NCBI GenBank assembly: GCA_964450955.1
Contig: CAYVFI010000012.1
Coordinates: 1-64,000 of the forward strand
Direction: 5' to 3'
Length of the DNA: 64,000 nucleotides
Source of the DNA: CAYNWT01 sp964450955
Lineage (GTDB): Bacteria > Planctomycetota > Planctomycetia > Planctomycetales > Planctomycetaceae
Shown: piece by piece, positions 9,108 to 17,256 of the stretch
Layout of the letters: each line of letters begins with the position of its first letter
Position numbering within the stretch: position 1 is the first letter of the stretch
Translations under genes and position numbers: made by a program
The notes under the pieces: model-generated
Database searches by the model: none
Seen by the model: only the letters and a program-made list of their open reading frames with translations
What the model was told of the DNA's origin: nothing

Positions 9108-10445
9108 ATGCGCTGCCTGCTGCTGTCCATTACCTGTCTCACATTGCTGCCCGGTTCAGCCGTGGCATCAACGATTGTTCATGCTGGACGATTGATTGAC
9201 GGCCGCAGCGATGAGGCCAGAACCCGAGTTTCGATTGTCATTGAAGATGGCAGGATCGTGAAAGTTCAGGACGGCTTCGCGACGGGTCAGGAAGGTGACA
9301 CGGTTATCGATCTTAGCAAGCACACCGTGATGCCTGGCTTCATGGATATGCACACGCACCTGATGGGACAGCACTCGAAGAATTCTTACACAGAGAAATT
9401 CTTCATGAACAAGTCGGAGTACGCTTTGCGTTCGGTCGTGTTCGCGAAGAGAACCCTGCTGGCCGGCTTCACAACAGTTCGCAACCTGGGTGACGACGGA
9501 GTGAATTCAGTATCTTTGCGCAAAGCGATTGATGAGGGATGGATTATTGGTCCGCGCATCTTCACCGCGGGCAAGTCTTTGGCGACGACCGGCGGGCATG
9601 CCGACCCGACCAACGGTCTGCGAGGCGAATTCGTCAAAGATGCCGGTCCGATTGATGGTGTCGTCAACGGAGTCGACGACGCGCGGAAAGCGGTGCGTCA
9701 GCGGTACAAAGATCAGGCAGACTGCATCAAGCTAACTGCGACCGGTGGCGTTTTGAGTCTGGCGAAGAACGGCCAGAACCCGCAGTTCACGAAGGAAGAA
9801 CTGGAAGCCATTGTCGCGACCGCAAAAGACTACGGCATGACAGTGGCGGTTCACGCTCACGGTTCAGAAGGAATGAAGCGAGCGGTCCTGGCCGGTGTGA
9901 ATTCCATTGAACACGGCACGTACATGACGGCCGAGATTATGGAACTCATGAAGCAGCGCGGCACTTACCTTGTGCCGACAATGATGGCCGGAGCATGGGT
10001 CGCTCGAAAAGCTGAAGAACCTGACTATTTCCCGGCGGTTGTTCGTCCAAAAGCGGCCATGATCGGGCCGGTGATTCGCGATACTTTTCGTAAAGCGTAC
10101 AAAGCCGGCGTGAAGATCGCGTTCGGGACAGACTCGGGAGTCTCACCGCATGGCGAGAACGCGGAAGAGTTTGAGCTTATGGTGAATGCGGGAATGCCAC
10201 CGATGGCTGCCATCAAGTCGGCAACGCTGGAAGCGTCGAAGTTGCTGCGGATCGATGATAAACTTGGGACAATCGAACCCAGGAAGATCGCCGATCTGGT
10301 CGCGGTCAAAGGCGATCCGCTGGACGACATTGTTCTTCTCCGAAACATCGACTTCGTGATGAAGGACGGAGTCGTGTTCAAGCAGGACGGTCAGGAGGTC
10401 CTTCAAAACGCTGCGGGGCCCGATGCGAAAGCGACTACCAAGTAG
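9108..10445 (+). CDS. Exported imidazolonepropionase-like amidohydrolase
   Basis: A 445-residue protein with a signal peptide (MRCLLLSITCLTLLPGSAVAS). I choose the ATG at 9108, which has GGAG upstream, over the longer frame from 9060. It has the composite-domain amidohydrolase fold: metal motif MDMHTHLMG at about residues 80-88, the lysine of IKLTATGG near 209 that is usually carboxylated, VHAHG near 249, IEHGTYM near 270 and FGTDSG near 340. This set matches the Xaa-Pro dipeptidase/imidazolonepropionase-like group (COG1228). An exported dipeptidase-like role is the usual inference; the substrate cannot be read from sequence. Confidence 0.87.
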   Translation: MRCLLLSITCLTLLPGSAVASTIVHAGRLIDGRSDEARTRVSIVIEDGRIVKVQDGFATGQEGDTVIDLSKHTVMPGFMDMHTHLMGQHSKNSYTEKFFMNKSEYALRSVVFAKRTLLAGFTTVRNLGDDGVNSVSLRKAIDEGWIIGPRIFTAGKSLATTGGHADPTNGLRGEFVKDAGPIDGVVNGVDDARKAVRQRYKDQADCIKLTATGGVLSLAKNGQNPQFTKEELEAIVATAKDYGMTVAVHAHGSEGMKRAVLAGVNSIEHGTYMTAEIMELMKQRGTYLVPTMMAGAWVARKAEEPDYFPAVVRPKAAMIGPVIRDTFRKAYKAGVKIAFGTDSGVSPHGENAEEFELMVNAGMPPMAAIKSATLEASKLLRIDDKLGTIEPRKIADLVAVKGDPLDDIVLLRNIDFVMKDGVVFKQDGQEVLQNAAGPDAKATTK

Positions 10446-10649
10446 GTAGGCACCACCTTATGGGCATGTCGTGGTTGCAAACCACTTCGCTGTTTAGCCG
10501 CATCAATTACGCGCGGACTCGGGGCGGTTTGACAACACCGGACGCATGGGCGAACAAGTGCATGGAGAACCCATAGAGAACCCCCGGGCCGAAAAGGGGC
10601 AAACCCCAATCCTGCCCGAGGGCCTTCTCGCTACATCAAGTTGACCTGA

Positions 10650-12227
10650 TTAACCCGGACCACCTGGACCAAAGCCGCCACTTCCAGGAAAGCCACTTGG
10701 CGGAGGATCGCCAGGGGTCGGCGGTTCCGGAGCCGGTGGTGGTGGAGGCCCTGGTGGTGGATTTGAGCCGCCGCCACCCGGAAATCCGCCAGGCGGAGGC
10801 AGCGCGGCTCTACTTAGGAATCCTGGACGTTTCGGAAAGTTTCGAATGTTTGGCAATATGTCCTCCATTGTGCCATCGTCGGGGACTCCAAACCAGTGAG
10901 CAATTTCCGCTGCGTGCTGATCTGTGGAAGTTGTTGGAATCAACCGACCGCGACCGACGTCCAGGTCTGGATTGTCCAACAGCGTGTCCGGATAGCTACC
11001 AAACACATCGCCGCCAGCCACACTTCCGCCACAGGCAAACAGATTGCCGCCCCACGCGTGATCACTACCGCGACCGTTGGATGAAAGCGTTCGACCAAAG
11101 TCAGATACAGTGTAAGAAACGACGTCGCGAGAAACACCCAGTTCGACGGTGGCGTCGTAAAACGCTTTCACGCACTGCGAAAGATCGGGAAACTGCGCTT
11201 CCTGCTTCGCCAACAATCCATCGTGATGGTCCCAACCGCCCAGAGTCACAAAAAAGGTTTGACGTCGGTGCCCAAGTGGCTGCCGCGCGCCGATTGCCTT
11301 GGCAATCATCTTCAGTTGAGATCCCAGGTAAGACGTTGGAAACGTCGTGTTGAGGTGCACCGCGTTGACTGCAGTGTTGAACTCAATCGCTGCGTCAATC
11401 GCGTTGCGAGTCGTTCGTGCGTAGGTCTTCTCCAACAAGTCGGTGTAAGTATGAGCCAACATGCCGTCGGTTACTCGTCGATAGATCCGATCCTGAGCGT
11501 TGGTGCTGGCGTACCCGGTAAGCTCAGTCGCACCGCTGGGCTGGACGACATACGGCATCACGATGTTGCCGGTCTGGAATGTATTGACGCCGCTTAGCGA
11601 CATTCCCATCGCGACCTTTTCATTACTGTTGACCGAATCGGTCATCAGATCCGCCATCCGCCCTGCCCAACCGGTTACACCGGATCGAGACTCCGGTAGC
11701 GATGTTTGCCAGTGCCGAATGTGGTCCGCGTGGGAGAACAAGCCCAGCGGCAAATGACGTCGAGCCTGATAATCGGCCATTGTCGTCGGACGAACCAGCG
11801 TTCCAACGTTCGAAATGAACGCGAGATTTTGGTCGTTGTATAGCTGTTGAAGTTCCGGCATTGATGGGTGAATACCAAACTTCTGACCGGACAACGACGT
11901 AATCGGAAGCAACGAGTCTTTGTTGATTGCCAACCCGCCCTCATCCGGGTTGCTGCCGCGCATTTCTGCGTAGTCGTTGTACTGGTCGTATTCTCGCGGA
12001 ACCAGCATGTTGAACGAGTCGTTGCCTCCAAACATGAAGATGCAGACCAAAGCCTTGTAGCCGGAATAATCATCCTGCATCGCCATGGCCGCGTTGGTGG
12101 CTTTCAGGTTTAGCAACGTTGACATGATCGCAGTTGACGACATCGCCGCGCAACCACCGGAAGCTCGAATGAAACTTCGGCGGTTAAGCTTGTCGAACTG
12201 CTGCTGTTGGATGTTTCTTTGTGTCAT
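10650..12227 (-). CDS. DUF1501 protein with Tat-type signal
   Basis: A 525-residue DUF1501 family member. I use the ATG at 12227, which gives an N-terminus with a twin-arginine motif (NRRSFIRASGG) and a following hydrophobic stretch; the frame extends to 12350 without support. Typical DUF1501 segments include CIFMFGGNDSFNML, GLFSHADHIRHWQT, TLGGWDHHDG and SDFGRTLSSNGRGSDHAWGG. The last roughly 50 residues are almost entirely Pro and Gly, an unusual flexible tail. It lies 55 bp downstream of the DUF1800 gene on the same strand, the usual planctomycete pairing; both are thought to be exported but their function is unknown. Confidence 0.9.
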   Translation of the reverse strand: MTQRNIQQQQFDKLNRRSFIRASGGCAAMSSTAIMSTLLNLKATNAAMAMQDDYSGYKALVCIFMFGGNDSFNMLVPREYDQYNDYAEMRGSNPDEGGLAINKDSLLPITSLSGQKFGIHPSMPELQQLYNDQNLAFISNVGTLVRPTTMADYQARRHLPLGLFSHADHIRHWQTSLPESRSGVTGWAGRMADLMTDSVNSNEKVAMGMSLSGVNTFQTGNIVMPYVVQPSGATELTGYASTNAQDRIYRRVTDGMLAHTYTDLLEKTYARTTRNAIDAAIEFNTAVNAVHLNTTFPTSYLGSQLKMIAKAIGARQPLGHRRQTFFVTLGGWDHHDGLLAKQEAQFPDLSQCVKAFYDATVELGVSRDVVSYTVSDFGRTLSSNGRGSDHAWGGNLFACGGSVAGGDVFGSYPDTLLDNPDLDVGRGRLIPTTSTDQHAAEIAHWFGVPDDGTMEDILPNIRNFPKRPGFLSRAALPPPGGFPGGGGSNPPPGPPPPPAPEPPTPGDPPPSGFPGSGGFGPGGPG

Positions 12228-12282
12228 GGATACGTCCCTTGTGTTCTTTTGAATAAACGTGATCGAAGCAGCGGCAGCGGCG

Positions 12283-14061
12283 TCAACGATTGACGTCCGC
12301 CTGCGGTGCCGCTTTGACACAAAGAATCGCGGCTCTTGCTCGAGCCACATTGCTGGTGGTTTCCTCCTCTAACGCGGTAATCATAAGGTCTCGTACCTCA
12401 TCACTAAGATTGCCTTTTGCGAGCAACATATCCAGATGATCAACAAGTGCTCGCGGGTTGCTGGCCAGTGCGGTCTCGTCATCAAAGTTCAGATTGATGT
12501 CGCAACGGAACTCGTAAGTTCCGTTGTTGAGCAGCGTGTGAATTGATCGCTGGTTGTAAATTGTCGACCGGTACCGGTTCAGAATTCGAGTTGCAGTGAC
12601 AGCGGTCAACAATTCGTACTCGGGTGCATACAACACATTGTCCGGAGTGTTTTGTGCGTAGTAGCTGACGATCTCACCCGGCGGCTGAAAGTCTGGCAGG
12701 TAGAAGTTGAAAACGCTGGGCGATTTCATATACGCCTGCGTCCAGTGGTAGCTCATGTCGGACATCATGAACCGACCGGTTGGGTAGTTTGATTCAGGTT
12801 CGAACCGCCGCAGCAGCGAGAAGTAGCGGATTGTTGGTTCCTGCAACCGTGAGTCTTCGGTTCCGTTGTTAAGAACCTCAACGTACCACTCGCCAGGACC
12901 GTCCTGCGTCTTGCGAAACGAAATGCCGTTAAACACTTCCGCATCAAGCAAAATCGCTTTGATGACGGACTTCATGTCACCGTTCGTGTTGTTCCACACC
13001 TGTGAAACACGAGCCAGGTAGTTCCTGCTGGGGTTCGACTTCACAAGCCGCTGAATCAAACGGCGACTGATAAACGGAGCCGTGCTGGAGTGACCCATCA
13101 GGTTGGCGATCGCTCCATCAAGATCTTCCATGCCTGTCTGACCTGCAGGCAATGTGGTTCCGTTTAGAAGAACCTTCGCCTCGGTGTCGTGCTGATCCTC
13201 ATACATTTCCATCTGATCATGGAAGTTAGGCCGTGCCCAGAAACCATCGCCGGCATACTTCCAACCAGTGAAGACTCGGGCAAACGCTTTGATGTCTTCG
13301 TTGTCGTACGTCGGAATCAGCTTGCCCGCACCGTCTCGTTTTAACGAACCGTCCGGATGGAGTTCGTACAAACCAACGGAGAACAGTTGCATGATTTCCC
13401 GAGCGAAGTTCTCGTCCGGAAAAATGTTGGCGGCTTCGTTCGCTTTGCGGTTTCGCACATGACTGAGATAGTGGCCCATCGTTGGGTGCAAAGAAACACC
13501 CTTCAGCATGGCTCCGTAATTACCAAACGCATGGCTCATCAGCATGTCGTAGTAATTCGTCGGCGCGAAGTAGTAAGGCTTGCCGGACCCGTCTGCAGTG
13601 ACTGAGCCGTAAGCATGCTCACTTACAACCGCAATCTGACTGGCTGCCCACGTCACACGCTGTCGAAGCTGATCCGGTGCGCCCATTGCCGCGTGAGCGA
13701 ACGCGTGATGTCGGTAACGCTGAACCCACGCGTTGGTTTGCAGTGGATCAATCCCATCGTCAGCCTGCATCCGCAGCGCGAGCGGTTCGATGTAAGTGGC
13801 TGGCAACGCGTACTGCTGATCAATCCATTCCTCACACGCCGCTTCAACGCTTCCCAATTCCTGAATACGTTGCGCGAGCGCCGTGATGCCCGATTTTGTT
13901 GCGCCGAAGGTTGCAAAGTCCAGGAATCGAGTTGCCTGAATTCGCCGGCAATACTCGTCAGCCTGAGCCGCACTGTTGGCTTTGATCTTGCCCGCCTGGG
14001 CAGAAAGAGAGGTCGTCAACACCAGAAGTGTGACAACACAAAAACACAGACGCCGTTTCAT
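12283..14061 (-). CDS. DUF1800 protein
   Basis: A 592-residue exported DUF1800 protein. The ATG at 14061 is preceded by a strong GGAGGGA and starts a signal peptide (MKRRLCFCVVTLLVLTTSLSAQA); an upstream ATG eight codons earlier is less likely. Family hallmarks are the N-terminal FLDFATFGAT region, the NYYDMLMSHAFGNYGAMLKG segment, and PDENFAREIMQLFSVGLYELHPDG in the middle. It is the first gene of a two-gene unit with DUF1501. DUF1800/DUF1501 pairs are widespread in Planctomycetes; no enzymatic function is established. Confidence 0.9.
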   Translation of the reverse strand: MKRRLCFCVVTLLVLTTSLSAQAGKIKANSAAQADEYCRRIQATRFLDFATFGATKSGITALAQRIQELGSVEAACEEWIDQQYALPATYIEPLALRMQADDGIDPLQTNAWVQRYRHHAFAHAAMGAPDQLRQRVTWAASQIAVVSEHAYGSVTADGSGKPYYFAPTNYYDMLMSHAFGNYGAMLKGVSLHPTMGHYLSHVRNRKANEAANIFPDENFAREIMQLFSVGLYELHPDGSLKRDGAGKLIPTYDNEDIKAFARVFTGWKYAGDGFWARPNFHDQMEMYEDQHDTEAKVLLNGTTLPAGQTGMEDLDGAIANLMGHSSTAPFISRRLIQRLVKSNPSRNYLARVSQVWNNTNGDMKSVIKAILLDAEVFNGISFRKTQDGPGEWYVEVLNNGTEDSRLQEPTIRYFSLLRRFEPESNYPTGRFMMSDMSYHWTQAYMKSPSVFNFYLPDFQPPGEIVSYYAQNTPDNVLYAPEYELLTAVTATRILNRYRSTIYNQRSIHTLLNNGTYEFRCDINLNFDDETALASNPRALVDHLDMLLAKGNLSDEVRDLMITALEEETTSNVARARAAILCVKAAPQADVNR

Positions 14062-14332
14062 TAGTCCCTCCGCGAAAGGTTTCATGGTTAGGCTGCTGGT
14101 TGATCAAATTGATTGATCGACGAACAGAGTGTCGCCACGAAACGGGAGCAAATGAAAACGGAGCCACCCCGAAAAGAAGTCAAGGTGAGTCGCACGCCCC
14201 TGCTTCGTAGTGCCCAAACCAAATTGCAGAGTTGCAACGATGAACGGTTCGGGCAATTTCGAACCTACACTCAACAAATCAAAATGCCAATGCAGAAACC
14301 AAGTGTCGTGCAGACATTTTGTGAGATTGGTC

Positions 14333-15073
14333 TCACTCCGGATCTTTATGGAACCGGTAGCCAGTGCCCCGCACAGAAAGAATATGCTGAGGCGACGAAG
14401 GGTCCGTTTCGATCAGCCGGCGAAGGCGCAAAACGAAGTTATCTATTGACCTGGTCGTAATATCAGCGGTCTCGCCCCAGACGTTTTCCATGATGTCCGA
14501 TCGTGACAGGACCACGCCTTCGTTCTCAAGGAAGTACTTGAGAAGCTGCTGCTCCATCGTGGTAAGAGTGTGCACCTGTTTATCTTTGTACACTTCAAAC
14601 CGCCGTAAGTCCACAGAAACGCTGCCAACGTTGACCGCATCGTCCTCAGCCGCAACTTCAGTTGTGTTGGCCGTCTGTCGTCCGTGCCGTTCCAACAGGT
14701 TTCGCACGCGGCTTAGCAATTCGGGCAGTTCGAACGGCTTGGTAATGTACTGGTCCGAACCACAATCAAACGCCTGCGACTTGTCTTCGCTTAGCGTTCT
14801 CGCGCTTAGCACAAGAATCGGGACTGTCTTGTTCTGTTCACGCAGCTTGCGACAGATTTCGTAGCCGCTCATTCCCGGCAGCATGAGGTCCAGAACGACC
14901 AAATCCACTGGTTCTTCCGCGTTCTCAAACTTTTCAATCGCCGTTACGCCGTCAGCCGCAACATCGACGACGTACCCTTCCTGTTCGAAGTTGAACCGCA
15001 ACCCTTCCCTGAGTGCGACTTCATCTTCGACGACAAGAATGTGCATTGCCCGAACGTTGTTAGTGTCCGACAT
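14333..15073 (-). CDS. OmpR/PhoB-type response regulator
   Basis: A 246-residue two-component regulator. The receiver domain covers about residues 10-125 with acidic pocket VVEDE (15-18 region), phospho-acceptor Asp62 in VVLDLMLPG and the conserved lysine in ITKPFELPELL. A winged-helix DNA-binding domain follows at about 150-243, ending RGTGYRFHKD, characteristic of the OmpR/PhoB class. It starts 6 bp after the stop of the histidine kinase, so the two are one operon transcribed kinase first. The signal is unknown. Confidence 0.93.
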   Translation of the reverse strand: MSDTNNVRAMHILVVEDEVALREGLRFNFEQEGYVVDVAADGVTAIEKFENAEEPVDLVVLDLMLPGMSGYEICRKLREQNKTVPILVLSARTLSEDKSQAFDCGSDQYITKPFELPELLSRVRNLLERHGRQTANTTEVAAEDDAVNVGSVSVDLRRFEVYKDKQVHTLTTMEQQLLKYFLENEGVVLSRSDIMENVWGETADITTRSIDNFVLRLRRLIETDPSSPQHILSVRGTGYRFHKDPE

Positions 15074-15079
15074 GATTGT

Positions 15080-16066
15080 TTACCGCGGTGATGCTACCAG
15101 TTGTGATGGCTGCGAACTGTTTTTGATTCTGAGTTCCGCCTGCCGTTCTTTTCGCGTGAGCCTTGCCTTTATTGGCAACTCAACCGTGAAAACACAGCCA
15201 GATTCGCCATCCGGACGCGATTCGACGGCAACCCGCCCTCGCAGCAAACCAATCAATGTCTTGACAATGTGCAAGCCCAGCCCGGTCCCTTTAGATCGCC
15301 GCGCGACCTCATCGCCTTCTCGGTGGAACAGCCGGAACACTTTGTTGCGAGACTCGTGAGGAATCCCTTCGCCGTTGTCCATTATCCGAACCACAATGCG
15401 ATCGCTGGAACGCTTTCGAGTCGACACCTGAACCACCGGTTTTGCGCCACCGTATTTAATTGCGTTGTCCATCAGGTTACCGAAAATCATTTCCAGCAAC
15501 ATGCGTCGCGATCGCACAACCGTCTGGTCGGTTTCGAAAGCGAACACATCATCAACCGTGCAACCATGATGAGCACAGGCTGATTCCGCGCAGCTTCTGA
15601 GGAACTGCGAGAACGGAATATCTTCGGGCGGCGATTCGTGCCCAATCGCATCCAGTCGCCCAACCTTTAGCAGTTGGTTAATCAATCCATCCAGCCGTTT
15701 GAGTTCGGTTCCCATCGTGGAATAGAACTCAGTCCGCTGTTCGCCGTTAAGTTCTCGCATTTGCAACGTTTCCAGATACAGCTTCAAAGACGCAATTGGC
15801 GTTTTGAGTTCATGGGTGACGCTGTCAACGAAGTTGGCCTGCCGCCGGTTCAGCTGAATCTCTTTGATTGTCAGAAACAAATAAAACGAGATTCCAAACA
15901 CGCTAATGCCAAACGCTATCGCACCGATGGTCAGCGCAATGAACTGGTGCTCCTGGGCCAGCAGCACGATAAGAACCACCATCAACGTGACGTTGACGGT
16001 CATCAGAATAACGCTGGTCCAGATTGGCAGATGCAGATGCCGTCTCTGACGGCGGAAGATTGACAC
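15080..16066 (-). CDS. Membrane sensor histidine kinase without periplasmic domain
   Basis: A 328-residue histidine kinase. Two adjacent membrane helices (about residues 15-37 and 42-66) are joined by only a few residues, so there is almost no extracytoplasmic sensor; sensing may be intramembrane or depend on a partner. The HisKA dimerisation domain carries His85 in DSVTHELKTP, and the HATPase_c domain has NLMDNAIKYG (N box), DNGEGIP and GTGLGLHIVK (G boxes). It is coupled to the downstream response regulator. A 419-bp gap lies upstream and should contain the promoter. Confidence 0.92.
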   Translation of the reverse strand: MSIFRRQRRHLHLPIWTSVILMTVNVTLMVVLIVLLAQEHQFIALTIGAIAFGISVFGISFYLFLTIKEIQLNRRQANFVDSVTHELKTPIASLKLYLETLQMRELNGEQRTEFYSTMGTELKRLDGLINQLLKVGRLDAIGHESPPEDIPFSQFLRSCAESACAHHGCTVDDVFAFETDQTVVRSRRMLLEMIFGNLMDNAIKYGGAKPVVQVSTRKRSSDRIVVRIMDNGEGIPHESRNKVFRLFHREGDEVARRSKGTGLGLHIVKTLIGLLRGRVAVESRPDGESGCVFTVELPIKARLTRKERQAELRIKNSSQPSQLVASPR

Positions 16067-16485
16067 GGTTTACTTTCCGGTTGGCACGCATTGATACCGT
16101 TATTGTGCAGCAGGCTGCCCCCCACGGCAACTGCCTCCCGTCGGTTCCTTAGCAGATCTGCGCTGGCGGCGTCTGGCGGAGCCGCCAGCGCGAACCCGCA
16201 CAAGTGCCGCACACGCAACAATGTCACCGGTTCGCTTTGGCTGACAGGCGGCCTGCCCTTCCAAAGATTGAATCCGAACCACATGACGATCGTGTTTAGT
16301 TCTGGTTCTGGCTCTACGAATTGCGGTCCGCCGTGCGACTCCACCGTTGGTGTCCGTTGACGTTTGGTCGCCGACGAAACAACCGGCTCAATCGGCACTC
16401 GGCCCCAACGCAACATTGTTTGGTGTAACACGAGGGCGTATGTAGGGTGGAAACAGGCCGTGCGACATAGAAACACGACTATTTA
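16067..16485. other. Divergent intergenic region with a GC-rich palindrome
   Basis: This 419-bp gap separates the histidine kinase (leftward) from the ECF sigma gene (rightward) and must hold both promoters. It contains one strong inverted repeat at 16160-16191 but no supported gene; open frames here are low-complexity shadows. Confidence 0.5.
16160..16191. repeat. GC-rich inverted repeat
   Basis: GCGCTGGCGGC at 16160-16170 is perfectly complementary to GCCGCCAGCGC at 16181-16191, with a 10-nt loop. There is no T tract on either side, and it lies upstream of both flanking genes, so it is not an obvious terminator. It could be a REP-like unit or a regulatory structure. Confidence 0.6.
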
Positions 16486-17100
16486 ATGCCGGTGACCGAA
16501 CAACTCGATCTCGCGCAGAGGCTGCTTCAGGACGATGAGCAGGTTCTTGAAGACGTCCTGCGCGCGTTCGGGCCGCCGATTCTGGCGGTGCTCGGGCAGC
16601 GATATCAGCACGTGCTTCGGAGTCAGGACATCGAAGATGTCCTGTCCATCGGGCTGTTTCGGATGTGGACCAATCGAGCGAAATTCGACGCGAACAAAGC
16701 ATCGCTGAAAGTATGGCTGTTCCGCATCGTCGAGAACGCCGCGCGAGATGTATTGAGGCATGGCTGGCACAAGGCGCGATCGATGGAAGTGACTGGCGAG
16801 TTGGCTCTGATGGGAGCCTGTTCGCGAGACACTTCGCAACGCGATGAAGAAGCGACGACAAAAGCACCGTCGGCGGTTCAGGTGGAACTGCGAGAGATTG
16901 TGGCTGGGTTATCCGATGTGCAACGTTTCATCGTGATGGCTGATGCGGCGACACGTGATGGAACCGCATGCAGCGCGACACTGGGAGATGAACTCAAGAT
17001 GCCAGCGGCAACGGTTCGCGTTTATCGGAAGCGGGCGATGGACAAGATTAAGAAAGAACTCAAAGTGCGAGGGCACGACGTGCCAGAAAGAAAAACGTAG
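16486..17100 (+). CDS. ECF-type RNA polymerase sigma factor
   Basis: A 204-residue sigma-70 family protein: region 2 at about residues 20-95 (SQDIEDVLSIGLFRMW, then KVWLFRIVENAARDVLR) and region 4 at about 130-190 ending AATVRVYRKRAMDKIKKEL. The next gene on the same strand, 156 bp on, encodes a transmembrane FecR-domain protein, the usual arrangement of a sigma factor and its membrane-bound regulator. The stop codon TAG lies inside the GTAG head of a REP-like palindrome that begins at 17097. Confidence 0.88.
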   Translation: MPVTEQLDLAQRLLQDDEQVLEDVLRAFGPPILAVLGQRYQHVLRSQDIEDVLSIGLFRMWTNRAKFDANKASLKVWLFRIVENAARDVLRHGWHKARSMEVTGELALMGACSRDTSQRDEEATTKAPSAVQVELREIVAGLSDVQRFIVMADAATRDGTACSATLGDELKMPAATVRVYRKRAMDKIKKELKVRGHDVPERKT

Positions 17101-17165
17101 TGGACGAGGCAACGAGTCCTGAGAGCGACAAGGTGCAATGGGGGACTCGTTGCCTCGTCCACTAC
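17097..17165. repeat. Long REP-like palindrome with GTAG heads
   Basis: A perfect 23-bp inverted repeat: 17097-17119 (beginning GTAGTGGACGAGG and ending CGAGTCC) and 17143-17165 (its exact complement, ending CCACTAC), with a 23-nt loop. Both outer ends read 5'-GTAG inward, the head tetranucleotide typical of REP elements mobilised by RAYT transposases. The left GTAG includes the stop codon of the sigma factor gene. It may also act as a terminator or attenuator between the two genes. Confidence 0.85.
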
Positions 17166-17225
17166 ATCCACAATACACACGCACGTCCGACGGGCCTCGG
17201 GCGTCTACATTTTTGACGACACAGG

Positions 17226-17250
17226 TGTCAGGCACAGCCTGACATACTAC
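17226..17250 (-). repeat. REP-like hairpin with GTAG head
   Basis: TGTCAGGC at 17226-17233 pairs perfectly with GCCTGACA at 17237-17244 around an ACA loop. Read on the minus strand the hairpin is preceded by GTAGTA, so it has the head-plus-hairpin form of a REP element. It ends only 6 bp before the start codon at 17257 and would fold next to the ribosome site of the giant gene. Confidence 0.7.
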
Positions 17251-17256
17251 AGACCA

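Noticed and set aside
10585..10607. Possible leftward terminator after the DUF1501 gene
   Set aside because: GGGG/CCCC stem is only 4 bp; a TTTT follows, but the hairpin is too weak to list.
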